A DNA stretch of 44,675 nucleotides, taken from positions 1 through 44,675 of the forward strand of contig JAKFXN010000003.1 of the NCBI GenBank assembly GCA_021731405.1, in the 5' to 3' direction. The stretch is from Candidatus Parcubacteria bacterium (GTDB lineage: Bacteria; Patescibacteriota; Minisyncoccia; Phycocordibacterales; UBA918). Made by a program: the position numbers and the translations under genes. The notes below the pieces were generated by a model. The model saw only the letters and a program-made list of their open reading frames with translations, searched no databases and was not told the DNA's origin. This document shows, piece after piece, positions 23,939 to 34,152 of the stretch. Every line of letters begins with the position of its first letter. Within the stretch, counting starts at the first letter, position 1.

Positions 23939-23971
23939 TGCCAGATTTCAGTATCGCTGTATACTATATGC

Positions 23972-24112
23972 AGTGCCAATAGTTTCTTACTTCTTAGTAA
24001 GTTACGTGTCGGTAACAGTTCTTTCACTAATCATCTTTGATTAGTTCCTTTCACACAATTGAATCATTAGATTCATCGCACCAACGCTCGGCTTTGCCTG
24101 GCGTTTTTTTAT
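23972..24112 (+). ncRNA. candidate multi-hairpin non-coding RNA
   Basis: TTGCCA-N16-TATACT promoter (23938-23965), four consecutive hairpins, then AACGCtcGGCtttGCCtgGCGTTTTTTT. Confidence 0.6.
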
Positions 24113-24282
24113 ATACAGAGGAGAAAAATTATTGAGGCAAAGTAAAAGCCCCATGGCTGATAGGGCTTTTACTGATCTGTGATGGGAAATAGCTGAGGAA
24201 TACTCTGCATTCTCCACATAGCGTATTTACCTCCGCTACCTATATATTCTAACATACCCATTTTTATTTGTGCTAGTGGATA

Positions 24283-24323
24283 TTAAAAAACTACCTGCCG
24301 AGATGGCAGGTAGTTTTTTAATA
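24283..24323. terminator. intrinsic terminator
   Basis: aaaaaactacctgccgagatggcaggtagtttttt. Confidence 0.85.
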
Positions 24324-24328
24324 GAGAT

Positions 24329-24601
24329 TTATTTTACGGCGTCCTTCAAAGCCTTTGCAGCTCGGAACTTTGGTACTCTCATCGCTGGAACCATAACAGT
24401 TTCTCCAGTGCGTGGATTACGAGCTTCTCGCTTTGCTCGCATCTTAGCTTCGAAAATTCCGAAACCTGCTACTGATACGGCAGTGCCGTCTTTCATAGCT
24501 GATTGAATACTTCCAAACACTGCGTCTACTGCTCGTTCTGCGTCAGCCTTAGTTGAGCCTAGTACTTCATGTACGCTACTGATGATATCTGCTTTATTCA
24601 T
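24329..24601 (-). CDS. hup: HU-family DNA-binding protein
   Basis: MNKADIISSVHEVLG...GFGIFEAKMRAKREARNPRTGETVMVPAMRVPKF. Confidence 0.95.
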   Translation of the reverse strand: MNKADIISSVHEVLGSTKADAERAVDAVFGSIQSAMKDGTAVSVAGFGIFEAKMRAKREARNPRTGETVMVPAMRVPKFRAAKALKDAVK

Positions 24602-24768
24602 AGGATTAGAAACTTATAGTCTAAGAGTTATTAAATTGTGGTGAGTGAATGACTCATACACGCCGCCGATTTAAAATGGCTTACGAACATTATATAGCAA
24701 GCTGGAACCGATGCCACGTCTTCCGTTTCTGTATTTCTGTGTCCTAGTGTTTTTAGCAAGTTTTTAAA

Positions 24769-24804
24769 AAAGCCGTAAGAGCGTACGCTCTTACGGCTTT
24801 TTTA
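24769..24804. terminator. intrinsic terminator
   Basis: aaaaaagccgtaagagcgtacgctcttacggctttttt. Confidence 0.88.
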
Positions 24805-26328
24805 TTAACGGGCGTAACTCACGACGCGTGTTTCTCGGATCACGTGAACTTTAATTTCACCTGGATACCGAAGCTTTGCTTCAATCGTAGTCGCTATGGT
24901 GCGGGCTAGCGTATGGGTCTCGAGGTCGGTCATTGATTCTGGATTTACCAGTACCCGTATTTCCCGTCCGGCGGCGATAGCAAACGCTCTATCTACTCCC
25001 TTGAGAGTGGTGGCAATTGCTTCAAGATCCGTTAGACGTTTTATGTAGTTCTCAATTGAGTCACGGCGCGCACCTGGTCTACCGCCTGAGATAGCGTCAG
25101 CCACCTGCACAATGATAGATTCTGGTGTTTCGTAAGGGTATTCTTCATGGTGTGCTCGCATGGCCAGGATAACTTTTTGGTCAACGCCATATTTCTCCAG
25201 AATTTTAATACCGATTTCGACATGTGTGCCAGCCACTTCATGACTAACACATTTTCCGATGTCGTGAAGGAGAGCTCCAGCTCGAGCCACCATCACGTCT
25301 GCTCCTACTTCTTCAGCAATAATGGCTGCCATGTGTGCCATTTCAACTGAGTGCCAGAGTACGTTTTGTCCGTAACTGGTGCGGAAATGAAGTCGTCCAA
25401 GAATAGAGATAAGGTCAGGATGAAGATTTGGCACGTTTGCTTCGTACGCCGCTTTTTCACCCATCTTTCGGACCATCCCCGCCACCTCTTTTTTGGCAGC
25501 TTCAACCGCCTCCTCAATTTTTGCTGGTTGGATACGACCGTCTTTAAGTAGTACTTCAAGAGCTACTCGTGCAATTTCACGACGGATTGGATCAAATGAA
25601 GAGAGGACAATGTAACCCGGAGTCTCATCAATGAGTACATCTACTCCAGTTGCACGCTCAAACGCGCGTACATTTCTTCCTTCTTTTCCAATTACCTTAC
25701 CCTTAAGGTCATCGCTTGGTATTTCTACATGGGCAGTCATTACGTTAGAAGGAATGTTATTTCCAACCCGGTGAATGGCCGCAAGTAGAATATTTTGCGC
25801 TTTTGCTTCAAAGGCTTCGCTGTCAGTACGATTTAATTTCTCAATTCGTGCTCGTAGATCATCTGCATGTTCTGCTTCTATTTTTGCAATAATTCTTTCT
25901 TTTGCTTCTTCGGGGGTAAGTCCGGCAACTTCTTCCAGCTTCTTATCAATTTCTGATTTTCGTTCATCAAGTTGGGTTTTGATTGATTTTACTTCCGCAA
26001 TCTTGGCTTGAATAAGTTCTTTTTGGGAATCAAGGTCAATTTGTCGGCTGTCTATCAACTCTTCTCGTTTGAGTAGATAGGCTTCTTTTTGGGTGAGACG
26101 TTCAGTTTGGTTTGTGCGTTCAAGCTTTGCTTCTTGCAGAGTAGCGGTAGCCTTTTCTTCAGCTTTTTCAATTATTTCTATCGCCTTCTTTTCAGCAGCA
26201 ACCTCTCGTTCCTTTATATCAAGTTCTAATGAACGTTTCTTTGAGAGGGCGTGTAGATATCGAAAATAGTATCCAGTGGCTCCGCCAAGCACGAGCATTG
26301 CAAACGCAATGACAAATGATGGTGGCAT
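24805..26328 (-). CDS. rny: ribonuclease Y
   Basis: N-terminal TM, coiled coil, KH domain GKVIGKEGRNVRAFERATGVDVLIDETPG, HD domain. Confidence 0.95.
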   Translation of the reverse strand: MPPSFVIAFAMLVLGGATGYYFRYLHALSKKRSLELDIKEREVAAEKKAIEIIEKAEEKATATLQEAKLERTNQTERLTQKEAYLLKREELIDSRQIDLDSQKELIQAKIAEVKSIKTQLDERKSEIDKKLEEVAGLTPEEAKERIIAKIEAEHADDLRARIEKLNRTDSEAFEAKAQNILLAAIHRVGNNIPSNVMTAHVEIPSDDLKGKVIGKEGRNVRAFERATGVDVLIDETPGYIVLSSFDPIRREIARVALEVLLKDGRIQPAKIEEAVEAAKKEVAGMVRKMGEKAAYEANVPNLHPDLISILGRLHFRTSYGQNVLWHSVEMAHMAAIIAEEVGADVMVARAGALLHDIGKCVSHEVAGTHVEIGIKILEKYGVDQKVILAMRAHHEEYPYETPESIIVQVADAISGGRPGARRDSIENYIKRLTDLEAIATTLKGVDRAFAIAAGREIRVLVNPESMTDLETHTLARTIATTIEAKLRYPGEIKVHVIRETRVVSYAR

Positions 26329-26453
26329 GGTCTTCTATAACAAGTTAGTAAATGGTTTTAGGGCTCTAGCGTTTCAGGAAGGGTACTTTCTGTGCGTACC
26401 ATACCAGAAGTATAGCAATTTGTAAAAACATCCGCCTCCTGTTTCCCCTAAAA

Positions 26454-26482
26454 CAAAACACCCCGAATGGGGTGTTTTGTAG
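26454..26482. terminator. intrinsic terminator
   Basis: aaaacaccccgaatggggtgtttt. Confidence 0.85.
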
Positions 26483-26499
26483 TTCTCTCAAAATAAGGT

Positions 26500-27105
26500 T
26501 TATTTGTAGATTTTGTCTACGATACCGTAGGCAAGCGATTCCTCGGCGTCCATAAAGAAGTCGCGGTCGACATCTTGTTCAATCTTGGCAAGCTTTTGAC
26601 CAGTTGATTTTGCGAGCATTTTGTTGAGCCGGTCACGAGTTTTGATGATGTGCTTAGCCGTAATATCGATGTCTGACGCTTGTCCGTACGCTCCGCCTGA
26701 TGGTTGATGGATCATCACCTCTGCGTTTGGAAGAATTGAACGTTTTCCCTTTGCTCCTTGTGAAAGGATAAGAGAACCCATAGAAGCAGCCATTCCTACA
26801 CATACTGTCGCTACGTCAGGCTTGATGTGGTGCATGGTGTCGATAATCGACAACCCAGCAGTCACACTTCCCCCTGGTGAGTTGATATATATCTGGATGT
26901 CTTTCTTTGGGTCTTCAGCTTCAAGGAAAAGGAGCTGCGCTACCACGAGGTTCGCCATGTGGTCTTCAATGCCGCCGGTGATAAAGATAATTCGTTCTTT
27001 CAGTAGACGGGAGAAAATGTCGTACGCGCGCTCTCCGCCAAGGGTTTTTTCAATAACCATCGGTACCATGTAGTTGTTGATTGGTTCTGATTCTTTGTTT
27101 GACAT
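26500..27105 (-). CDS. clpP: ATP-dependent Clp protease proteolytic subunit
   Basis: [47 protein letters not shown]. Confidence 0.95.
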   Translation of the reverse strand: MSNKESEPINNYMVPMVIEKTLGGERAYDIFSRLLKERIIFITGGIEDHMANLVVAQLLFLEAEDPKKDIQIYINSPGGSVTAGLSIIDTMHHIKPDVATVCVGMAASMGSLILSQGAKGKRSILPNAEVMIHQPSGGAYGQASDIDITAKHIIKTRDRLNKMLAKSTGQKLAKIEQDVDRDFFMDAEESLAYGIVDKIYK

Positions 27106-27195
27106 ATGCATATTGGGACAATCATAGCAGAGTCAGGCATTATTGACAATAGCATTAAAATATGCTATTATAATAGACAGAAAGGAGGGCATATC

Positions 27196-27666
27196 ATGCT
27201 CTTATTGAAGTCTGCACCGTTTTTGCTTCTGGTGCTTCCCGTTCTTCTCATTTTGGTTGGAAGCCTGTTTCGGGCAACTAATCCACTGGGATTGCTGGTG
27301 GCGATTCTTCTTTCCCTCGGATTTTTGCTCGTGGGACAGGGGGTTTCGTACTACTTTGAATGGACCTACCTGTGGAGCTTCTTGTGGTTTGTCTTCCAGA
27401 TGATGATTGTCGTCTGGGCTACCCCATGGACTGGATTCTTCATTTCGGTGGCGATGAGCGACCAAAATGTCTCCAGTTCACCGGCGGGAAAGTCTGCACA
27501 GAAGGTCCAGGCGGCCTACAGCCAGATGTCCCCTGAGAGCCAAGCGAAGGTCGACGAATTCGCGGAGTTCGCGTTTCGCTCGGCATGCAAGGCTGGCTCG
27601 GAGCATCTCGCGAGGAAAGGCAGCCCCAACGCAGCTGCAGTTGTCGACAGATTGTCGAAGCTCTGA
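27196..27666 (+). CDS. hypothetical membrane protein, orphan ORF with Shine-Dalgarno
   Basis: TTGACA-N17-TATTAT, gaaaggagggcatatcATG; two or three N-terminal TM segments; terminator downstream. Confidence 0.68.
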   Translation: MLLLKSAPFLLLVLPVLLILVGSLFRATNPLGLLVAILLSLGFLLVGQGVSYYFEWTYLWSFLWFVFQMMIVVWATPWTGFFISVAMSDQNVSSSPAGKSAQKVQAAYSQMSPESQAKVDEFAEFAFRSACKAGSEHLARKGSPNAAAVVDRLSKL

Positions 27667-27698
27667 AGTCTACGAAGACAACGGAGAGTAAAAAGCAA

Positions 27699-27738
27699 AG
27701 GGCCGTGATGAGTTTTACTCACCACGGCCCTTTTTTTG
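27699..27738. terminator. intrinsic terminator
   Basis: aaagggccgtgatgagttttactcaccacggcccttttttt. Confidence 0.88.
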
Positions 27739-27756
27739 TATAGGTAGTATTTAGTT

Positions 27757-28893
27757 TTACTTCGCTTCCTCAAGCATCTTCATCACGGCTTCGTTCGTGA
27801 GGACTGAAGCAACATAAGTGCGGACTCGCATCTCGTCTGCGTCTTTATACATTGTTACGAGTTCGGTCACTTGGTCATTGATAGCTTGTGCATCAGCTAC
27901 AATCTTTTCTACCTTAGAGATTTCATTCAGGATAAGCTGAAGTTTTGCTCGCTTCTCAGCACTTGGCGACCACTCTTTCTTCAGATCTTCTTTGGTCTTC
28001 TTGATATGTCCGAGGTAGTCATCAAGCTTGAGGTTTGAACGTTTGAGGTCTTCTTCCATTTGCGCAAACATTTGACCGAGTTCTGAATCAATCAGTATTT
28101 GTGGAAGTTCGATAGTGCTTCCTTCGATGATGGCGTCTGTAATAGCGGCTCGATGATTGGCAGTAACGTCTCGGTTCTTCTCAATTTCGAGATGTTCGCG
28201 GAGCATGGTCTTAAATTGCTCGACAGTTTCAAATTGACCTGGCTGACCAAGTGTCTTTACGGTCTCGTCAGTAAGTTCGGGAATTTCTAGTTTTGGCGCC
28301 TCCTCAGTTTTGGCTTCTTCTCCTTCAACAGCTACTGGCGTAGCGGCGGACTTTTGGAGACGTTCATACGCGGCTTTTTGACGGAGGATGTCATTAATCT
28401 TTTCATCTAGTTCTGCCTCAGAAACTTCAAGTGATGGTTTCTCAGCATTTACCTTAGCAGCAATACTCTTGTAGTCAGGGAGAGTAATCTCTGGAATCAC
28501 GGCCACTGTAGCGGTAAAGCCAAGCGGGTTTCCTTCAGCGATCTTTGTAATCTCAAGCTTCGGGTAGCCAATAGCATCAATATCATGTGCTTCTAATATA
28601 TGAGGATACATGTGAGCAATTGCTCGTTCGGCCATTTCAGCGAGGATATTCATTTCACCAATGTGCTTTACGAGCACTGGTTCAGGAACATGACCTTTTC
28701 TAAAACCATCAAGACTGACGTGTTGTCCAAGAGCCTTAATAGCCGCCTTTCGTTCATGCAAAAGCTCAGCAAAAGGAATTTCGCCCGCAATTTTTACCTG
28801 AGATTTCTCTTCTTTGGTAACGGTGAAAGCTTTCTTAAAATCAATATCGTGGTGATGATGTGAATGTGACATAGTACGCGCTAGTGTACCCAT
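27757..28893 (-). CDS. tig: trigger factor
   Basis: LDGFRKGHVPEPVLVKHIG, TATVAVIPEITLPDYKSI; His-rich N-terminus MSHSHHHHDIDF. Confidence 0.92.
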   Translation of the reverse strand: MGTLARTMSHSHHHHDIDFKKAFTVTKEEKSQVKIAGEIPFAELLHERKAAIKALGQHVSLDGFRKGHVPEPVLVKHIGEMNILAEMAERAIAHMYPHILEAHDIDAIGYPKLEITKIAEGNPLGFTATVAVIPEITLPDYKSIAAKVNAEKPSLEVSEAELDEKINDILRQKAAYERLQKSAATPVAVEGEEAKTEEAPKLEIPELTDETVKTLGQPGQFETVEQFKTMLREHLEIEKNRDVTANHRAAITDAIIEGSTIELPQILIDSELGQMFAQMEEDLKRSNLKLDDYLGHIKKTKEDLKKEWSPSAEKRAKLQLILNEISKVEKIVADAQAINDQVTELVTMYKDADEMRVRTYVASVLTNEAVMKMLEEAK

Positions 28894-29045
28894 ATATACA
28901 ATAATTGCAACACAACCAAACAGGCGCTACCTTCTTATATTGTTGACAATTCAGGACAGGATTGTATTGTTCACAACAATCAGTAGTCAGTGACTTGCTG
29001 ATCTTTGTTCCTAATACTGTTCTTTCCCATACTCAAGGAGTTGTC

Positions 29046-29468
29046 ATGGATGCCTCGCTCAAGAAGATTGTCTTGTTTCGTGATCTACAACAGCAAATGC
29101 TCATGGTGACTGATGAAGATCTCGTGCTCTACGCTCCAAAAGAAGAGGTTCCGGCCGGTGCCCAAAAAGTTGGTTCCCTTAGCCTGGCGATGAGAACTTT
29201 GCTGGTTGTGTCTTTGAAGGAAGCCAAAAAGTACGAAGATTTTTTGGATGAGTTCGAAAAACTACCGGAAGGGGACTCTCGGTTCAAAGAATTTTTCGAA
29301 AAGGAAACGGAGCTTGAAATCAAGGCAGAAACGTACCAGTATTTCTTCTGTGGTTGTCTAAATGAAGAAGGGTACATTACCCCTCTCCCAAAATCTCCGG
29401 AGGATGAAAAACTGCGCTGGGAAATTTTTATTGCCCCAAACTACGATGTTTTTGCCGTCCCGGTCTAG
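29046..29468 (+). CDS. hypothetical protein, orphan ORF with Shine-Dalgarno
   Basis: TTGACA-N16-TATTGT, long leader, actcaaggagttgtcATG; terminator downstream. Confidence 0.68.
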   Translation: MDASLKKIVLFRDLQQQMLMVTDEDLVLYAPKEEVPAGAQKVGSLSLAMRTLLVVSLKEAKKYEDFLDEFEKLPEGDSRFKEFFEKETELEIKAETYQYFFCGCLNEEGYITPLPKSPEDEKLRWEIFIAPNYDVFAVPV

Positions 29469-29480
29469 TTCTCCGCCAAG

Positions 29481-29513
29481 AAAACCCCCTGACACTAGTG
29501 TCAGGGGGTTTTA
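29481..29513. terminator. intrinsic terminator
   Basis: aaaaccccctgacactagtgtcagggggtttt. Confidence 0.88.
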
Positions 29514-29528
29514 CAAATATGTAGTTTG

Positions 29529-29921
29529 TTACTCAACCGACGACTCGAGCTCTACATCTATCTGCTGTAGTTCTGTATCAAGACTATCGAGATTGGTGCT
29601 CTCAAGGTCTGCTTCGATAGCGGTAATTTCATCAGACGTACTCATTGCTCCAAAACTTTCTACCTGTGCAGCCGCATTTGTCGTTTCAGGTTCTTTGTTG
29701 GTCTCAAGGGTCGGACGAGTAGGGGTTTCTATTACGGCTACCGGTTCTTGCATGACGATGTACCAGTACACTAACCCAGCCAGTATCACCAGTAGTGCGG
29801 CAACAAGTCCAAAAATAAACACGCCCTTAGTTTCTTTGGTTGCCTGGTCGCCGCTCATGATAGTTTCTCGTTCTGTTGGCATTTTCATTTTTTCTCCTTC
29901 AAAGTTCGGTTCGTTGTTCAT
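29529..29921 (-). CDS. hypothetical single-TM protein
   Basis: VFIFGLVAALLVILAGLVYWYIVM then acidic tail. Confidence 0.65.
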   Translation of the reverse strand: MNNEPNFEGEKMKMPTERETIMSGDQATKETKGVFIFGLVAALLVILAGLVYWYIVMQEPVAVIETPTRPTLETNKEPETTNAAAQVESFGAMSTSDEITAIEADLESTNLDSLDTELQQIDVELESSVE

Positions 29922-29945
29922 ATGATATACGTAATAATTAAAAGA

Positions 29946-30653
29946 TTATTCACTTGCAGGAGTGGTAGAAGCTGATTCTTCAGTGTCTGAAGAATCACTT
30001 GTCTGATTTGATCCGTTTGCTATTGCTTGCTTAAGTAGGGAGATAGTTTCTCTGAGAGCTAGATGACTTGCGCGTATCTCCGTACCAGCTTGCTGGTACA
30101 CCGCTCGTACTGCTTGCCAAGCAGTTTTTGGCTCCGGAGCAGTTGTGGCTTCGATCACCAGGGTATCAATGTTTCCCAGCGTTGCGCGAGCCGAGGCGAG
30201 TAGTTGGGCCGCTTCACGCAGTTTCGCTGAAGCTGCGTCTGTATTCACTCCTGCAGTATTTAGCTTACTGATTCTCTCCTCGAGACGTTCAATGATATTA
30301 AATAGCCTATCAATAGCAGCCTCCATGCGGTTGCTGATGTTGGCGGATAAATTAAGGACACGTTGCTGGCGCATTTTAGTTAGGACAGTCTGTCGCTCGT
30401 CGCGTAGCTCTGCACGCTCTTCCACGCGCTCGGTTCGAACCTCCTGCCGCCCATCAATAAGTTCACTTCGTTCTTGTTGGCGTTCTTCAAGGGCACTGCT
30501 TCTATCTTCAAGAGTGGGACGGTCGCTGTCAGATGCTTCTTCACTTGTGTTTGTAGCGGTCTCTTGTGCACCGGCGCTAAAAATAAACAAGCTAAACGAC
30601 AGCGTGAGTAGTAAAAGAAGGGGCGTAATAGAAAAGATTAGTTTTTTGTGCAT
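29946..30653 (-). CDS. secreted/anchored coiled-coil hypothetical protein
   Basis: Signal-like N-terminus; long E/R-rich helical region; downstream of no clear known domain. Confidence 0.65.
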   Translation of the reverse strand: MHKKLIFSITPLLLLLTLSFSLFIFSAGAQETATNTSEEASDSDRPTLEDRSSALEERQQERSELIDGRQEVRTERVEERAELRDERQTVLTKMRQQRVLNLSANISNRMEAAIDRLFNIIERLEERISKLNTAGVNTDAASAKLREAAQLLASARATLGNIDTLVIEATTAPEPKTAWQAVRAVYQQAGTEIRASHLALRETISLLKQAIANGSNQTSDSSDTEESASTTPASE

Positions 30654-30773
30654 GGAATAAGATTTAATAAATAAATTACTTCGTAGATATAGTGATAGTA
30701 TAACCCCCGCGTCAGGCTATGGTAAGTGGGAGGGGTTGGAAGAGGTGTGTTTTTTTATTATATAATAAACAAT

Positions 30774-31847
30774 ATGGGATTTGAAAATCAAAAAAATACT
30801 GAAAAGTTTTCAACCTCGGACAAGGTCCTTTTGTCCGTTGCTCTTGCTGGAGCGGGAGCAGCTGGTATTCCGGCGGCGGTTGAAGAATACAGGACAATGC
30901 ACCACGAATATATTAGTGAAGACGCGCTTGATTTGGGTGAAGTGCTTAATAAAAAATTTTCAACTAAACTACAGGTTGAAAGTAAAAATGGTCAGTACAT
31001 ACTTCATATTGGTCAAATTCATGGAGTGCATCAGATGTCTGATGAGTATGCAGAAAAAGTCGTTGAACGACAGAAATATATTGAACAATTAGTTATAGAG
31101 CTAAAACAAAGATACGGAATAGGGGTAATTTTTGAAGAAGGTTCGTTTTTGGATTCATCTGATATAGAAACTAATAGGGAAACTGCTTTGGCGAGCACTT
31201 TAGAAGTCTACAACAACTTCGGCAAAGCCAGTTACTTTGAGGACGTTCTATTGCCAAATTTAGATACTATACAGAAAAAGGTAGCTGAATTTGCAACTGA
31301 GGATTTTGAGGCTGTAGATGAACTTGGGTTAACTACCCCACAATCAAAAAGGCGAGGCTATGTAGAAAGTTATTATACGTTAGAAAATTTTAAGGCTTTA
31401 CTTTCGTATGTTAGAGCAAATGAAAATCTATCACCAGAAGAAGTAGCTCAGACTGAAGAGATTTTGGACCGAATTGAAAATATAAAACAACAAGCATTTG
31501 CTACTCCAGGATTTTCTGATTTAGTTTATACGGCCGGTGGCGCAACTGAGAAATTGGGTCGCGAAAACCAAGTAAAGGTACTGCCGGCAGAGACTACGGA
31601 TTCTGTTGCTAATAAACCTAAGACAAAATTTCAGACTTTTGGAGAAGGTGCTGAATTTCACGAGCGTCGTGAAGACGTGAGCGCGCTCATAGCTTATGAG
31701 TTTGCCCTTAATAATGCGGATGCAAAATACGTACCTATTGTGTATGGGATGGGGCATGATTTTAGTAACAACATTAGAGCTATAAATGAAATGCAGAGTG
31801 ACGCAAAATATAAAATTGGTTTAATTAGAATTGATTATAAAAATTAG
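30774..31847 (+). CDS. hypothetical protein, possibly TraB/ChaN-like
   Basis: TATAAT 30761-30766 with ATG 7 nt later; LHIGQIHGVHQMSDEYAEKVVERQKYIEQL...GVIFEEG; VPIVYGMGHDF. Confidence 0.55.
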   Translation: MGFENQKNTEKFSTSDKVLLSVALAGAGAAGIPAAVEEYRTMHHEYISEDALDLGEVLNKKFSTKLQVESKNGQYILHIGQIHGVHQMSDEYAEKVVERQKYIEQLVIELKQRYGIGVIFEEGSFLDSSDIETNRETALASTLEVYNNFGKASYFEDVLLPNLDTIQKKVAEFATEDFEAVDELGLTTPQSKRRGYVESYYTLENFKALLSYVRANENLSPEEVAQTEEILDRIENIKQQAFATPGFSDLVYTAGGATEKLGRENQVKVLPAETTDSVANKPKTKFQTFGEGAEFHERREDVSALIAYEFALNNADAKYVPIVYGMGHDFSNNIRAINEMQSDAKYKIGLIRIDYKN

Positions 31848-31854
31848 ATAACAA

Positions 31855-31883
31855 AAAATGCCGACACTTGTCGGCATTTTTTT
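31855..31883. terminator. intrinsic terminator
   Basis: aaaatgccgacacttgtcggcattttttt. Confidence 0.88.
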
Positions 31884-31897
31884 AATTTAAACTTAAA

Positions 31898-32416
31898 TTA
31901 TTTGGCTGCAGTGTAGGCTTCGCGGCTTTTTTCAAAGGCAGCTTGGGCTTCTGCTTTTCCATGCCACTCTCCAACTGAAACTTCTTTCTTCTGTACCTTT
32001 TTGTAGGTCTCAAAGAAGTGGACCATTTCTTTGATGAAGTGTTTATTTAGGTCGGCGAGGTCTTGCACCTCGTCAAAACGAGGATCATCTACCGGAACAG
32101 CTACTACCTTGTCGTCACGTTCTCCGCCGTCAGTCATTTCCATAATTGCGACTGGCCTGGCCTTCACCAAGATACCAGGAGCAAGTGGATAGGTGGTGAG
32201 TAGTACCACATCAAGGGCATCACCGTCGTCAAATAGAGTTTGTGGTACAAATCCATAATCAAATGGATAGTCTTGCGCAGTGTGCATTACTCTATCAAGA
32301 GCGATAAGACCTGTCTCTTTATCAATCTCATATTTGTTTTTTGAGAATTTGGGAATCTCAATAATAACGTTCATTTCCTCACTGGTACCTGATGGGACAT
32401 CATGTAATAGGTTCAT
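31898..32416 (-). CDS. ppa: inorganic pyrophosphatase
   Basis: IEIPKFSKNKYEIDKETG, YPFDYGFVPQT, DGDALDVVLL. Confidence 0.95.
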   Translation of the reverse strand: MNLLHDVPSGTSEEMNVIIEIPKFSKNKYEIDKETGLIALDRVMHTAQDYPFDYGFVPQTLFDDGDALDVVLLTTYPLAPGILVKARPVAIMEMTDGGERDDKVVAVPVDDPRFDEVQDLADLNKHFIKEMVHFFETYKKVQKKEVSVGEWHGKAEAQAAFEKSREAYTAAK

Positions 32417-32529
32417 ATATGTGTAATTACGTATAAATGCGTATGAGCTTGTATCCTAACGCATTCTTTAAAAATAATGAAGTATTAAAAAACAGCTGGC
32501 CTGAGGCCAGCTGTTTTTTAGGTTACCGA

Positions 32530-33918
32530 TTAGTTCTTCTCCTCTTCGTCAGCTACCAATGCTTCTGCTTCTTCGGGAGTGTCAATTTCGTTGAACTCCT
32601 CATCATCTGGATTAGTGTCTCGGTCATTTGTGCCCTCATCTTCCTCCGGTAGGGCTGGGTTAAGAGTCGTAGCATCTTCATTTTCAAGAACGTCGATGTC
32701 ACTTCCAATTTCTGTGTCAGTACCCGCCTCAAGGTCTGTCTTGCCTGTTTCGTCCGCTTCTGCCAGCGCTTCTTTATTTTCGGCAGAGACAATGTCAATT
32801 TTCCAACCAGTAAGCTTTGCGGCTAGGCGAACGTTTTGCCCACCTCGTCCAATAGCTAGAGATTGCTGGTCGCTAGCCACTTCAGCGGTAGCATGCCCTC
32901 GTTCCCCAGTCTCTTCATTTGGCTCAGACACCACCTTGATGTTGAGTACTTGAGCTGGCGATAGAGCGTCTTCGATAAATTCGGTTTGGTTTGGTGACCA
33001 TTCAATGATGTCGATTTTCTCACCACCAAGCTCACTCATAACGGTAGATACTCGAACACCGCGCTGTCCCACGAGTGAACCAACCGGGTCAATGTGTTGG
33101 TCGTGTGCAAAGACCGCAATCTTTGAACGAGCACCTGCTTCGCGGGCGACTGCTTTTACTTCAACTGCGCCACTTTGGAGTTCTGGTGCTTCAATCGCAA
33201 AGAGACCTGCCAAAAAATCTGGATGAGAACGTGATAGTTTGAGAAAAATACCGCGTGAAGTTTCTTCAACCGCAAGAAGAATAGCGCGAATTCGTTCACC
33301 CGGTTTGTATCGTTCCCCTGGAATTTGTTCATCATACGGCATGATCGCAGTGACGCGGCCAAGATCAACATAGAGGTTTCCTCGTTCAAAGCGCTGTACG
33401 TGCCCGACGATTATATCCCCCGCCTTTTGACCAAATTCAGCCAAGGCAGCATCTTTTTCTGCTTCACGAATCTTCTGCACGATAACCTGCTTAGCAGTTT
33501 GCGCAGCAATACGACCAAAATCATCTTTTGGTTCAAGGGGGAAGATGAGCTCTTCGCCGAGCTGCACGTCTTTTTTAATCATGCGGGCTGTTGAAATCAT
33601 GATGTGTTTCTCTTCATCAAAACGCACCTTCTTTTCTTCGCCGGGTACCACATCATCCTCTTCCTCCTCAGCTTCTTCACCTGGAGCAAGCTCAGGCTTC
33701 AGCATACTTTCATCCACTACAATCTTAATTTGATTGAAGTTGGTTGTTCCGCCATTTAGATCAAATTTGGCAGTAATGATTTGGCCACGCTTTCCAAACT
33801 CCTTTTTGTAGGCAGTAGCCAGCGATTGTTCAATTGCATCAATCATTTTTTCACGTGGAATACCACGCTCTTCTTCCATTTCTAGTAAAACGGCGTTTAT
33901 TACTTTTAAGTCAAACAT
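32530..33918 (-). CDS. nusA: transcription termination/antitermination factor NusA
   Basis: N-terminal NusA domain, S1 (VGHVQRFERGNLYVDLG), KH (DPVGSLVGQRGVRVSTVMSELGGEKIDIIEW), acidic tail. Confidence 0.95.
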   Translation of the reverse strand: MFDLKVINAVLLEMEEERGIPREKMIDAIEQSLATAYKKEFGKRGQIITAKFDLNGGTTNFNQIKIVVDESMLKPELAPGEEAEEEEDDVVPGEEKKVRFDEEKHIMISTARMIKKDVQLGEELIFPLEPKDDFGRIAAQTAKQVIVQKIREAEKDAALAEFGQKAGDIIVGHVQRFERGNLYVDLGRVTAIMPYDEQIPGERYKPGERIRAILLAVEETSRGIFLKLSRSHPDFLAGLFAIEAPELQSGAVEVKAVAREAGARSKIAVFAHDQHIDPVGSLVGQRGVRVSTVMSELGGEKIDIIEWSPNQTEFIEDALSPAQVLNIKVVSEPNEETGERGHATAEVASDQQSLAIGRGGQNVRLAAKLTGWKIDIVSAENKEALAEADETGKTDLEAGTDTEIGSDIDVLENEDATTLNPALPEEDEGTNDRDTNPDDEEFNEIDTPEEAEALVADEEEKN

Positions 33919-34152
33919 AGGTGTCTATTAATGTGTTAAATATTTTCTCAATATCACTGTTTATAAAGAAAGCCCGGCGCAAGCCGAGCAGTCTTTCAGT
34001 CCACCTACTATAGTACTTATTTTTTTGAAAGTAAAGTCACACATCTTTTTCAGAAATTAATAAACGCGGTGGGGAAATGAGTTGCTTCTTGAATAAAGAG
34101 TTAGTGATACAATATAAGTAAGAGGTACTTATTAGCTCATTTCCATATTGTT

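Noticed and set aside
27757-28893. His-rich N-terminus of trigger factor (MSHSHHHHD) as a specialised metal-binding adaptation
   Set aside because: Short His runs occur sporadically; nothing else in the sequence supports a metal function.
29362-30660. Plus-strand ORFs 29362..29925 and 30145..30660
   Set aside because: Antisense to two minus-strand CDSs with TM/signal features; Ser/Arg-rich antisense translations.
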